Assembly (NCBI GenBank): GCA_035301265.1
Contig: DATGUP010000021.1
Coordinates: 1 to 64,000, forward strand
DNA length: 64,000 nt
Direction: 5' to 3'
Source: DATGUP01 sp035301265
GTDB lineage: Bacteria; Bacillota; Bacilli; Bacillales; Amphibacillaceae
Shown: one piece after another, positions 43,136-51,812 of the stretch
How positions within the stretch are numbered: the first letter of the stretch is position 1
How the letters are laid out: every line of letters begins with the position of its first letter
Notes under the pieces: generated by a model
What the model saw: the letters and a program-made list of their open reading frames with translations, nothing else
Told to the model about the DNA's origin: nothing
The model's database searches: none
Translations under genes and position numbers: made by a program

Positions 43136-43399
43136 ATGGGCGTTCGTCCGGAAACAACACCTAATCCGAATGCAATCAAATTTACGACCGATAAACTGAT
43201 CTTTGAAGGAACAGATAGCATTTCAGTTATGCCAGGTGAAACAAGTGAGCACGAGATTTTAAACGATTTGATGGAACTGGATGGTGTCGACAACGTGTTC
43301 GGTTATCAAAACTTTATTACCGTTAATAAAGAATTTGACGCTGACTGGGATGATGTCACACCAAAAGTTAAAGAGGTCTTTAAAAAGCACGGTTATTAA
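43136..43399 (+). CDS. NifU/Nfu N-terminal domain protein
   Basis: An 87-residue protein that corresponds to the Nfu N-terminal domain (ETTPNPNAIKF at the start is the signature). It lacks the CxxC cluster-binding C-terminal domain of full Nfu, so it probably assists iron-sulfur transfer without holding a cluster. ATG 43136 has AGGAGGG eight bases upstream and a TATAAT at 43093-43098. Standalone. Confidence 0.85.
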   Translation: MGVRPETTPNPNAIKFTTDKLIFEGTDSISVMPGETSEHEILNDLMELDGVDNVFGYQNFITVNKEFDADWDDVTPKVKEVFKKHGY

Positions 43400-43424
43400 T
43401 CCCGGCTATAGCATACATATCGGT

Positions 43425-43458
43425 AAAAGAAAAGACAGTGAGTCCGCTGTCTTTTTTG
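43425..43458. terminator. Shared terminator between convergent genes
   Basis: AAAAGACAG and CTGTCTTTT form a stem with T runs on both strands, serving the Nfu-like gene and the lipoprotein gene. Confidence 0.8.
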
Positions 43459-43464
43459 TTTGAT

Positions 43465-43920
43465 CTAATAGCTTTGGCGCACATAATCAATACCGATGTA
43501 ATTAGGTTGAACAATGTTTCCCGCTTCATCTTTACCATAGAGCATTAATACTGGAATATCTCCAGATTCTACCGTATCATCGGTAAGCGTAAGATCGATG
43601 GCAAACGCATTCCACTCCCCGGTATGATCCAATGGGAGTTCGGTTTCTTCGACCAACACTTCGTCCAATTCCACTTTATAATATAAAACATCCGACGGGC
43701 CTTTTGCTTCGCCCCTTATATGCACATCGGTTTGGTCGACAATCGTCACGTCAATATTACGAAAATTAAAGCCGGAATCATCCATCGATACCGCGTTATC
43801 TTGCCGCTCTGTCTGTTCAGATGGTTCATCCACTTTCGTTTGCTTATCGGCGCCATCGCTACAACCTGTGAGTAAAACAATACCCGATAAGAAAACTAAA
43901 ACAATCCGCTTCAGTTTCAT
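43465..43920 (-). CDS. Lipoprotein of unknown function
   Basis: A 151-residue lipoprotein: signal peptide with lipobox VLLTGC (Cys20), an acidic linker (to about 45), then a beta-rich domain (FNFRNIDVTIVDQTDVHIRG, and VLYYKVELDEVLVEETELP). The domain has the look of a small extracellular immunoglobulin-like fold, but I do not recognise the family. It lies 21 bases after the yitT gene on the same strand, so it is probably co-transcribed. Confidence 0.75.
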   Translation of the reverse strand: MKLKRIVLVFLSGIVLLTGCSDGADKQTKVDEPSEQTERQDNAVSMDDSGFNFRNIDVTIVDQTDVHIRGEAKGPSDVLYYKVELDEVLVEETELPLDHTGEWNAFAIDLTLTDDTVESGDIPVLMLYGKDEAGNIVQPNYIGIDYVRQSY

Positions 43921-43941
43921 GCAAACACCTCTTTCGTTGAT

Positions 43942-44790
43942 TTAAGCATCATCACGTCGAAAAAAGCCAAAAATACCGGTTGTTTGTACAATATTTGTGA
44001 AAGCGTGCGGATCGATATCTGCAATAATTTGTTCTAAATCATACAACTCATAACGTGTTATAACTAAATATAACATTTTTTTATCTTCGCGTGAGTACGC
44101 ACCTTGGACAGGCAAAATGGTGATTCCCCGAACCATCGCATCATGAATCGCTCGCTGCAATTCTTCCGCCTTTTGCGTAATCACCATCGCCGTCACTTTT
44201 TCATGGCGTGTATGGATGGCATCAATCACCCGTGTTGTCACATACAATGTTAGCAGCGTATACAACGCATTTTCCGGTTCATAAAGAAAACCGGCACAAA
44301 CGACGATCGCTCCGTTTAAGATAAGAAAATACGACCCGATCGGTTTATCCTTCATACGGGATAGAACCATGGCAACAATATCCATTCCGCCTGTCGATGC
44401 CCCGTATTTTAACGTTATACCGACGCCGATTCCACCGAGGAGCCCGCCGAAAACAGCGTTTAGAATAATATCGTCAGAAAGCGATGTGACTGGAAGCAAC
44501 TCGAGGAACAATGACATGAATATAACCGAAAAAATGCTGTAGATCGTAAAACCTTTCCCGACTTTAAGCCAACCCAAAATGACGACAGGAATGTTTAAAA
44601 TGAGTAATATAATACCCGTCGTCATGCCGATGCCGAGAAAATCATTAAAAATACTCGCCAAAAGCTGCGATGCACCCGTAAAACCGCTGGCGTAAACATT
44701 GGCATTGATTAAGAAAAAATTTAAAGAAAGAGCATTTAACACAGCTCCAAATATGACAACCATAATTCGTTTTGCTTCAACTAAAAACAT
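43942..44790 (-). CDS. yitT: YitT-family membrane protein
   Basis: A 282-residue protein with about five N-terminal helices (from MFLVEAKRIMVVIFGAVLNALS) and a C-terminal cytoplasmic DUF2179 domain (TAMVITQKAEELQRAIHDA, GITILPVQGAYS). In B. subtilis YitT-like proteins have no firm function. ATG 44790 has AAGGGAG seven bases upstream. It is divergent from the degV gene, as yitT and yitS in B. subtilis. Confidence 0.87.
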   Translation of the reverse strand: MFLVEAKRIMVVIFGAVLNALSLNFFLINANVYASGFTGASQLLASIFNDFLGIGMTTGIILLILNIPVVILGWLKVGKGFTIYSIFSVIFMSLFLELLPVTSLSDDIILNAVFGGLLGGIGVGITLKYGASTGGMDIVAMVLSRMKDKPIGSYFLILNGAIVVCAGFLYEPENALYTLLTLYVTTRVIDAIHTRHEKVTAMVITQKAEELQRAIHDAMVRGITILPVQGAYSREDKKMLYLVITRYELYDLEQIIADIDPHAFTNIVQTTGIFGFFRRDDA

Positions 44791-44911
44791 GTTCGGGCTC
44801 CCTTCAGGCTTTTCCTTGTGAAAGTTTTTAACTATCTTTTCCACCTCGATTACGTTAAAATATTAATTACATTGATAAGTACGTATTAATGAAATGAAGG
44901 TGAGACAACAA

Positions 44912-45778
44912 ATGCAAGTGAAAGTTCTCGTTGATTCAGGTTGTGATTTAACCGAACAATATTATAACGAATATGACATTGAAATGATACCCTTAACGGT
45001 CCATCTGGATGGAAAAGATTATAAAGATAACATAGAAATCGCGCCAAAAACAATCTATGATGCGATGCGTGCGGAAAAAGAACCGAAAACATCGCAAATA
45101 TCACCACAAACCTTTAAAACGATTTTCACATCCTATGTAAAGAAAAATCAACCATTCATATACCTCGCTTTTTCCTCAGGGTTATCAGGGACATATCAAA
45201 CCGCCAAAATGATTGAACAGGAGATCAAGGAAGATTATCCCGATGCACCATTCCAAGTGATTGATACGAAATGCGCATCAATCGGCTACGGGCTCGTTGT
45301 GCTTCGCGCTGCGAAAATGGCCCTTGATGGTGCCTCTTTAGAAAGCATCGCGGCAACCGCTACTTATCATGCTGAAAATATGGAACATATTTTCACCGTC
45401 GATGATCTCGAATATTTAAAACGCGGCGGTCGCGTCAGCAAAACAGCCGCTTTTGTCGGTTCTTTGCTCAGCATCAAGCCGATATTGCATGTCGACGACG
45501 GTAAACTCGTGCCGATTGAAAAAATTAGAGGATCGAAAAAACTGTTGAAACGGATGATCGAAATCATGAAAGAACGTGGGACAGATTTCCAAAATCAAAC
45601 GATCGGCATCAGCCATGGCGATGACCCAAAACGGGCTGAACAACTAGCGAACATGATCAGTTCTCAGTTTGGAATCGATCGGGAAAATATTTTGATTGAG
45701 ACAATTGGTGCGGTTATCGGCGCGCATTCTGGACCGGGTACACTTGCTGTATTTTTCTTAAATCAGCCGTATCGCTAA
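44912..45778 (+). CDS. yitS: DegV-family fatty-acid-binding protein (YitS)
   Basis: A 288-residue DegV protein (FakB-like). These bind long-chain fatty acids and present them to the FakA kinase for lipid synthesis. The N-terminal VLVDSGCDL, the TSQISPQTF loop, YLAFSSGLSGTYQTA (Ser of the carboxylate site) and the C-terminal IGAVIGAHSGPGTLAVFF are diagnostic. ATG 44912 follows AAGGTGAG. It ends with a strong terminator. Confidence 0.9.
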   Translation: MQVKVLVDSGCDLTEQYYNEYDIEMIPLTVHLDGKDYKDNIEIAPKTIYDAMRAEKEPKTSQISPQTFKTIFTSYVKKNQPFIYLAFSSGLSGTYQTAKMIEQEIKEDYPDAPFQVIDTKCASIGYGLVVLRAAKMALDGASLESIAATATYHAENMEHIFTVDDLEYLKRGGRVSKTAAFVGSLLSIKPILHVDDGKLVPIEKIRGSKKLLKRMIEIMKERGTDFQNQTIGISHGDDPKRAEQLANMISSQFGIDRENILIETIGAVIGAHSGPGTLAVFFLNQPYR

Positions 45779-45804
45779 AGAGATGACTTTTTCAAACATG
45801 TTGC

Positions 45805-45834
45805 AAAAGGTGGAAATATTCCCACCTTTTTTTA
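45805..45834 (+). terminator. Terminator after the degV gene
   Basis: AAAAGGTGG and CCACCTTTT form a stem followed by a T run. Confidence 0.8.
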
Positions 45835-46054
45835 TTTTATAATGCGAAAAGAAATGCTTATCTTTCTATTATAGCCATGGCTTCCTTGCAACTCCAATCG
45901 ATATTCAAATAGCCAAGCAAAAAGGAGCTTAAAAACAAGCAACGATAAACACTCCTTTTTTGTTATATTTTCATGACATTTTTCATATGCTCTTGTACAT
46001 TTCATCGACTTCTTGCATGATGAATGTAGCACATTAGCAAAAGGGTTGATTGTC

Positions 46055-47278
46055 ATGCTGAGAATTTTTGTTCATCTGTCCTTTTTTCTATTTATGTTAA
46101 CAGCACTATCCGGAACGTATATGCGCGCGCTTCCTTTTTTTCCGGACATGCCTGTTCCATATACAAATATGCTGCACGCCCATTCGCATGTGGCAATTTT
46201 AGGCTGGGCCTTTTTAGGTGTATTTATCATTTTTTTGACCATCGGCTGGCCGGTCATCAAACGAAAAACATACGCCACACTCATTACATGCACCATACTT
46301 CTCGTTTCTCTTGTCATGTTCGCCGCTTTTCTTTATCAAGGTTACGGCCTTTATTCAATCATCATATCAACGATACATATTTTTATCGAATACTGGGCAG
46401 CCATTTTTATATGGCAACAACTGAGAAAGCGCGAAGAATTTGCTACCACTGGCCGTTTATTTATCAAAGGAAGTCTTGTGGCATTAGTTATTTCGTCGTT
46501 AGGCCCTTTTTCGCTCGGGTTTATCGCTGCAAACGGACTAAAAGATTCATTTCTGTTTGATATGGCGATCTATTTCTATCTCCATTTTCAGTACAACGGC
46601 TGGCTTTTTCTTGTATTAATCGGGTTGTTTATTTTCATTTTACAACGAAAAGGCATCCGAACGCAGACCTGGGTATTGAAAACAGGGTTTTGGCTTTATT
46701 TTATTTCTCTTTTCCCCGGCTATTTGTTATCTGTACTATGGGTGGATTTAGGGCGATGGAGTTGGATTTTGGCAAGCATCGGTAGCATCGGACAGTGGGT
46801 GGCTGTTATCTTGATTTTAATGGCACTCTTGCGAACGTGGACATCCCTTCAAAGTCGCATCGCTCAGCTGACACGCGTTGCCCTGGCGATAACATGGACC
46901 TTGTTATTTTGCAAAAGCACGATGGAATTAGGCTTGATGGTTCCTGGGCTTGCTGAAACCGTCTATAATACGCGACATGTCATCATCGGTTATTTACATT
47001 TAACACTGCTCGGCTTCGTCAGCATCTTCATTTTAACCCAATATCAATTGACGGGTTTGTTAAACGGGAGGCGTGAGACGAATAAGCTTGGCTTTTTCCT
47101 CTTTTTGATCGGCTTTATTTTGAATGAAGGCGTACTATTTTTATTAGGATTGTTTGCTTGGTTGCAATGGCCTACTATTCCGTATTCATCCAATGCACTA
47201 TTTGCAGCGGCGCTTTTCCTCGTTGTCGGAATCAGCATCATATGGAGATCTGTATTAAGAAAAACGGAACAAGCATAA
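46055..47278 (+). CDS. Second orphan haem-copper-oxidase-like membrane protein
   Basis: A 407-residue protein with about 12 membrane helices. His-rich helices include MLHAHSHVAILGWAFLG, YLHFQYNGWLFLV and RHVIIGYLHLTLLGF, which could hold haem or metal. It resembles cytochrome c oxidase subunit I-like/NnrS-type proteins but lacks the CuB/haem motifs of true oxidases (no GH-x3-Y, no HH, no GHFH). It shares no clear alignment with the oxidase-like protein at 37929 beyond topology. ATG 46055 follows a weak AAGGG. No partner subunit adjoins. Confidence 0.65.
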   Translation: MLRIFVHLSFFLFMLTALSGTYMRALPFFPDMPVPYTNMLHAHSHVAILGWAFLGVFIIFLTIGWPVIKRKTYATLITCTILLVSLVMFAAFLYQGYGLYSIIISTIHIFIEYWAAIFIWQQLRKREEFATTGRLFIKGSLVALVISSLGPFSLGFIAANGLKDSFLFDMAIYFYLHFQYNGWLFLVLIGLFIFILQRKGIRTQTWVLKTGFWLYFISLFPGYLLSVLWVDLGRWSWILASIGSIGQWVAVILILMALLRTWTSLQSRIAQLTRVALAITWTLLFCKSTMELGLMVPGLAETVYNTRHVIIGYLHLTLLGFVSIFILTQYQLTGLLNGRRETNKLGFFLFLIGFILNEGVLFLLGLFAWLQWPTIPYSSNALFAAALFLVVGISIIWRSVLRKTEQA

Positions 47279-47344
47279 CTCTCGTCCCTGCGTCATATAT
47301 TTGGTTAAAACCATTTCCATCCACACGAAAAAGGAGGAACCCCG

Positions 47345-47527
47345 ATGCACGTTGAGGAGCTTGCTGTGATCTATGAACAAGAACGAAAGCACAAACCAGA
47401 TTCGTTCAACCAGTTGCTTGACTTTTACCAAAAGAAATATGTTTGCGGGGAGATTGATGGGAAAGATTATCGACGGATTTATTTTTATCTTTATAAGCAA
47501 GGTGCTGTATCCGCATACGAATATTAA
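47345..47527 (+). CDS. YppF-like small protein
   Basis: A 60-residue helical protein: MHVEELAVIYEQERK then SFNQLLDFYQKKYVCGEID and YRRIYFYLYKQGAVS. The pattern of two or three short helices matches the YppF-type small proteins of Bacillus. Function unknown. A strong AAAGGAGG precedes ATG 47345. Just 12 bases separate it from the repeat copy that follows. Confidence 0.7.
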   Translation: MHVEELAVIYEQERKHKPDSFNQLLDFYQKKYVCGEIDGKDYRRIYFYLYKQGAVSAYEY

Positions 47528-47539
47528 ACAACCGATAAA

Positions 47540-47813
47540 CAAAGAGGCTGGGATCAAACCTAGCAATTGAATAACGGTGTTCATTTGTAAAAAAGCTGGA
47601 CACCGTTTCTTTATGATGTATGTTGACCTATTTGCTTTGCGCGGAGCGGCGATCTCTTTCTGTATGAGTCCATACAACGATCTTCCGACACGTTCTGTTC
47701 CCACAGGAGGCAAATGTCTTATGCTTCAGTCAACATACATCATTTTAGTAAACAAAAAGAGCGCCCTTTGACAAAATGAAAGCAACTGCACAATAATTTT
47801 AAGAGGCGCTCTT
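47540..47813 (+). repeat. Dispersed hairpin repeat, copy 3
   Basis: It begins AAAGAGGCTGGGATCAAACC, then hairpin 47573-47607 (AACGGTGTTCAT...GGACACCGTT, less perfect than in copy 2). TGATGTATGTTGAC at 47614-47627 is an exact inverted match to GTCAACATACATCA at 47729-47742, enclosing a middle of about 100 bases. It ends with AAGAGCGCC (47757-47765) paired with GGCGCTCTT (47805-47813). The arms change in a paired way between copies. Confidence 0.8.
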
Positions 47814-47961
47814 ATGCTCTTATGTATGAATAAAACTTCAAGCAAAGGACATGGCCTTTGTGATTAATGATCTATATCTATCGGATGAGCCTTTTCATAA
47901 TACTCTTTGAAAAACAAGCCGTCCTTTTACGTCCAAATATGCCCCGGTTTTCGATTTTTAT

Positions 47962-49434
47962 TCACGTTGTTTTCTTCTGTTTCCGACTTAAAACGATTAC
48001 AGCGATAACAAACAACGCAAATACACTTGCGACAAAGCCGATAAAAAGCCAATTGAACCCAGTGTCTTCTTCCATGACGTATACTTCTGCAGTCTCTTTC
48101 GGAAGCACGATGTTAAATCGACCGTCCTTATTTTCCCGGACAATATTATCACCAATCAAGCCGCTCAACTGTTTTCCTGGCTCAGCCGTTGTGACAACGG
48201 ATTTCGACTCGCTATCGTTATTAATAGCAACAAAAATCGTTTCCTCATCAGACGTGCGGCGAAATACGCTCATTGCACCGCTTGTGCCAATCAGATCAAA
48301 ATGGCCATCTGCTAATACTGGAAATTCTGTACGAATCGCACTGATTTTTTCAAAAAATTCTCTTAAGTCGTCGTCCCCGCTATTAAAGTCAACCAGCTTT
48401 TCACTTTCAGGAAACCCCTCACCATACATCGGCTGTTCTGAACCTTGGAAGATAACCGGCGCTCCTGGCAGTGTGTACATCGTCGTCAAAGCCAGTTTCC
48501 ACGATGTTAAATCATGGCGGCCATTTTCAACGACACGTTGAGTAAACCGTTTTGTGTATTGGTGGTCAACATACAAAAGATTATCTGGCGTTTCTTCAGC
48601 TACTTCTAAAATCGGAGTAACCGGGTTTTCAACTTCGATAAACACATCGTTCATCGCTCGGAATAAAGCAGGATTCTTCATGGCATCGATGTTTGGATTG
48701 TCTTTTAGCGCTTGCACGTCTGCGCTTTCATCCAGTACATCAGCGAGAACGTAAAAGTCAGAGTTGCGCTCTTTTACTTCTTCTGTCAACTGTTTAAGGA
48801 AATCAGGATCGGCTTGATCTGCCGCATGCAGTTTAAAGCCGTCGATGTCGGTCTCGTCCATCCAAAATTTGGCGGCATCGAGCAGCATAGCTCGAACATC
48901 TGGGTGCCGTTGATTCAAAACGATCGCCCCGTCTATCCATGGCATATCTATGTCATTTGCATCCGTGTACCAATCGGCTTTCTCCGGATCATCGGCAAGC
49001 GGATGGCTATCCGCTGCATAATTCATGACAAATTCAAGAATGACTTTTATATCCCGATCATGCGCTTCAGCCACAAGTTGACGGAAATCATCCATCGTGC
49101 CGAACTGTTCTTCTACACGAAAAAAATCCTCGATCCAATAACCGCGATAGCCATCTGGAGCATTAGCCATAATCGGCGACAAGATAATTGCAGTAAAGCC
49201 GTTATTTTTAATGGTATCGAGCCTTTCGATAATACCCGCGAAGTCCCCACCGTGATAGGTATACGGATCCCTTAAATCCACTTCTTTATCACGATCACGG
49301 TCGCCATTGTTAAAACGGTCAACTAATATATGATAAAAGATATCATCTTGTACATTGGACGCTTCTATTTCCATTGGCCATGCACAAAATAGCAAAAAAG
49401 AAATGAGCAAGAACAAATAGCTGTTTTTTTTCAT
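47962..49434 (-). CDS. Membrane-anchored alpha-amylase-like protein lacking catalytic residues
   Basis: A 490-residue GH13-fold protein with a signal peptide (1-26) and a C-terminal anchor helix (about 461-484). The barrel start (DIFYHILVDRFNNGD, YHGGDFAGIIERLD) is typical, but every conserved region is altered. Region I reads EFVMNY, region II DGFKLHAADQ (nucleophile Asp is His203, Arg is Lys201), region III LADVL (acid-base Glu is Asp232), and region IV YVDHQYTKRF (Asp is Tyr293). It is thus most likely a pseudoenzyme, perhaps binding sugar at the surface. GGAGG lies eight bases before ATG 49434. Confidence 0.85.
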   Translation of the reverse strand: MKKNSYLFLLISFLLFCAWPMEIEASNVQDDIFYHILVDRFNNGDRDRDKEVDLRDPYTYHGGDFAGIIERLDTIKNNGFTAIILSPIMANAPDGYRGYWIEDFFRVEEQFGTMDDFRQLVAEAHDRDIKVILEFVMNYAADSHPLADDPEKADWYTDANDIDMPWIDGAIVLNQRHPDVRAMLLDAAKFWMDETDIDGFKLHAADQADPDFLKQLTEEVKERNSDFYVLADVLDESADVQALKDNPNIDAMKNPALFRAMNDVFIEVENPVTPILEVAEETPDNLLYVDHQYTKRFTQRVVENGRHDLTSWKLALTTMYTLPGAPVIFQGSEQPMYGEGFPESEKLVDFNSGDDDLREFFEKISAIRTEFPVLADGHFDLIGTSGAMSVFRRTSDEETIFVAINNDSESKSVVTTAEPGKQLSGLIGDNIVRENKDGRFNIVLPKETAEVYVMEEDTGFNWLFIGFVASVFALFVIAVIVLSRKQKKTT

Positions 49435-49470
49435 TATATGCGCCTCCGTGTCGTTTTTATTGCCAGACGG

Positions 49471-49502
49471 AAAAATAGGTGCTCCAAACGAATGGAACAC
49501 CC
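49471..49502 (-). terminator. Terminator after yisL
   Basis: GGTGTTCC and GGAGCACC form a stem followed on the minus strand by TATTTTTC. Confidence 0.7.
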
Positions 49503-49508
49503 GCATGC

Positions 49509-49883
49509 TTACGGTAGAATACCTAAATTGAGAAAGCCGAAACCGAGTATAAGTGTGATCAAAACAGAAATGATAAACTGAATCCACCAGCTCCCAACCG
49601 GTTTATCCTTTGCCGTTTTAACGGCGATCATTTCCATGGCGACAATGACCCAGATTCCAGCGAGCGCTTTGATAATGGCCAAAAATGTGTCCTCACCGTT
49701 GAAATAGACTGCGAGTAAATCACCGCCAGAATATAAAATAACTAAATAGTCAAGCCGCAAAATCATCTGGACAATTTTACCCGCTTTGGCGTTCCCTTGT
49801 TTATGCAACATGACGACAACAGCTAGTAAAATAAAAGCTAATACCCATGAAGTAATATGTAAATGTGTATTGGGTGCCATCAT
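49509..49883 (-). CDS. yisL: YisL-family (DUF1516) membrane protein
   Basis: A 124-residue protein with four membrane helices, of the UPF0344/YisL family (HLHITSWVLAFILLAVVVM near the N-terminus, then LRLDYLVILYSGGDLL). Function unknown. AGGAGG precedes the double ATG, so the start may be 49880 rather than 49883. Divergent from rocD and followed by a terminator. Confidence 0.87.
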   Translation of the reverse strand: MMAPNTHLHITSWVLAFILLAVVVMLHKQGNAKAGKIVQMILRLDYLVILYSGGDLLAVYFNGEDTFLAIIKALAGIWVIVAMEMIAVKTAKDKPVGSWWIQFIISVLITLILGFGFLNLGILP

Positions 49884-50034
49884 TATTACCTCCTGTACGA
49901 CTGATGATCATCTAATATACTTTACCTATCATATCATGGATAGGAGATATTTTCACATGATAAATGTTTGAGAAAAAACAGACAAAAACTGTTATACTAT
50001 AGCTATGGAAATTTTTTATTAGCGGAGGGGTCAT

Positions 50035-51234
50035 ATGGTACAAAATAGTCAACAGATCATTGAACAAACAGAGAAGTATGGAGCGAAAAACTACCACCCG
50101 CTGCCCGTTGTCATTTCTCAAGCTGAAGGGATCTGGGTGGAAGATCCAGAAGGCAATCGCTACATGGATATGCTCAGTTCATATTCGGCATTGAACCATG
50201 GTCACCGCCACCCAAAAATCATCAATGCGTTAAAAAAACAGGCCGACGCTGTCACTTTAACTTCACGCGCGTTTCATAACGATCAACTTGGACCGTGGTA
50301 TGAAAAAGTGTGTGAACTGACGAATAAAGAAATGGTCTTGCCGATGAACACAGGCGCAGAAGCTGTCGAGACAGCTATTAAAGCAGCACGGCGTTGGGCA
50401 TATGATGTCAAGGGCGTTGAAAAAGATCAAGCCGAAATCATCGTTTGTGAGGGAAATTTTCATGGCCGAACAATGACAGCGGTATCATTGTCATCCGAAG
50501 AAGAATATAAACGCGGTTTTGGGCCGATGCTGCCAGGGATTAAGATCATTCCCTACGGCGACATCAATGCTTTAAAAACGGCCATAACCAAAAACACCGC
50601 TGCCTTTTTACTCGAGCCAATTCAAGGTGAGGCAGGTATCGTCATCCCGCCGAAGGGATTTTTAGAAGCAGCTTATGACGTCTGCAAAACGAATAACATT
50701 CTCTACATGGCCGATGAAATCCAAGCGGGACTCGGCCGCACGGGCAAAATGTTTGCCAATGACTGGGAAGGTATCTCGCCGGATGTGCTGATTTTAGGGA
50801 AAGCACTGGGTGGCGGGGTCATGCCGATTTCCTGTGTAGCTGCGGACAAAGATATTCTCGGTGTGTTCGACCCGGGTTCACACGGCTCGACGTTCGGCGG
50901 GAATCCACTCGCTTGTGCCGTTTCTATTGCCGCCTTGGAAATCATCGAAGAAGAAAATTTAATAGAGCGATCACGAGAACTCGGCGAATACATGATTGAG
51001 GAATTACAAAAAATCGACAATCCGAAAATAAAAGACATTCGAGGCAAGGGATTGTTTATCGGTGTCGAATTGACCGAATCCGCCCGCCCGTACTGCGAGG
51101 CACTGAAAGAAAAAGGGATTCTTTGCAAAGAAACACACGACAACGTCATCCGCTTCGCCCCACCGCTTATTATTGAAAAAGAAGATTTAGACTGGGCGCT
51201 TGAGCGAATTAAAAAGATTTTACAAAAGTCCTAA
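50035..51234 (+). CDS. rocD: Ornithine aminotransferase
   Basis: A 399-residue PLP enzyme converting ornithine and 2-oxoglutarate to glutamate semialdehyde and glutamate in arginine catabolism. The PLP lysine is in LILGKALGGGVMPIS, with the substrate-specific MLSSYSALNHGHRHP N-terminal block and DEIQAGLGRTGKMFAND. ATG 50035 has GCGGAGGGG upstream. It is alone, not in a roc operon. A weak TTGAGA/TATACT promoter with 19-base spacing lies at 49968-49998; no sigma-54 (-24/-12) site was seen. Confidence 0.94.
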   Translation: MVQNSQQIIEQTEKYGAKNYHPLPVVISQAEGIWVEDPEGNRYMDMLSSYSALNHGHRHPKIINALKKQADAVTLTSRAFHNDQLGPWYEKVCELTNKEMVLPMNTGAEAVETAIKAARRWAYDVKGVEKDQAEIIVCEGNFHGRTMTAVSLSSEEEYKRGFGPMLPGIKIIPYGDINALKTAITKNTAAFLLEPIQGEAGIVIPPKGFLEAAYDVCKTNNILYMADEIQAGLGRTGKMFANDWEGISPDVLILGKALGGGVMPISCVAADKDILGVFDPGSHGSTFGGNPLACAVSIAALEIIEEENLIERSRELGEYMIEELQKIDNPKIKDIRGKGLFIGVELTESARPYCEALKEKGILCKETHDNVIRFAPPLIIEKEDLDWALERIKKILQKS

Positions 51235-51248
51235 CCCGTAGAGAATAA

Positions 51249-51274
51249 AAGCACTGCGTAAGCGGTGCTTTTTA
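51249..51274 (+). terminator. Terminator after rocD
   Basis: AAGCACTGC and GCGGTGCTT form a stem with a G-T pair, followed by TTT. Confidence 0.65.
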
Positions 51275-51318
51275 AGTTCTTATAAACAAACCGCTTTACA
51301 TGCAAAACATACCCAAAC

Positions 51319-51780
51319 CTATTCTAAAGATTTTTCCATTCGTATATTTGTTTCGCGATACTCTAATGTTTCATAGAGATTTCTTGCGATTTCGTTGTGA
51401 CCGAAAACGTGCAACCCTAAACGTGTCAGTCCTAACTGTTTAGCTATGATTTCAATGGCTTTCATAGCTTGCTTGCCATACCCTTTTCCTCGATAATCTT
51501 TCCAAATATTTATATCATAAATAAAGCCTTTTTCATCCGGACGTTGAGCTAGCCAAATGATGCCAACCTTTTGATCGCTATCGCGAATCGTAAATAAATA
51601 ATGACCCTCTGTTGTCACTCCCTCAGGTAATAGCTGTTTATATAATTGTGTTGCCTGATAAAGAGCTTCTTGCGCCTCCCAAATTCCCGCCCTTATTTGT
51701 TCGTTAGCAAAGTTGCTAATGGCATAATTTAAATATTGTTGATAATCAAATGCATGCATTTTTTCTAATCGAATAGTCAT
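51319..51780 (-). CDS. GNAT N-acetyltransferase
   Basis: A 153-residue acetyltransferase. The acetyl-CoA loop is in DYRGKGYGKQAMKAIE, preceded by the strand FIYDINIWK. The C-terminal block LGLHVFGHNEIARNLYETL is typical of the family. Substrate unknown. Downstream of the methyltransferase on the same strand by 32 bases, so the two probably form an operon. Confidence 0.87.
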   Translation of the reverse strand: MTIRLEKMHAFDYQQYLNYAISNFANEQIRAGIWEAQEALYQATQLYKQLLPEGVTTEGHYLFTIRDSDQKVGIIWLAQRPDEKGFIYDINIWKDYRGKGYGKQAMKAIEIIAKQLGLTRLGLHVFGHNEIARNLYETLEYRETNIRMEKSLE

Positions 51781-51812
51781 TTTTTCCTCCTTTTTTAAAT
51801 AAGCTTTTCCCC

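Noticed and set aside
48712..49275. A 187-residue reading frame opposite the amylase-like gene
   Set aside because: It is antisense to a well-supported gene, has no ribosome site, and its composition looks like a shadow frame.
49884..50034. A sigma-54 promoter for rocD as in B. subtilis
   Set aside because: No TGGCAC-N5-TTGCA-like site was seen.
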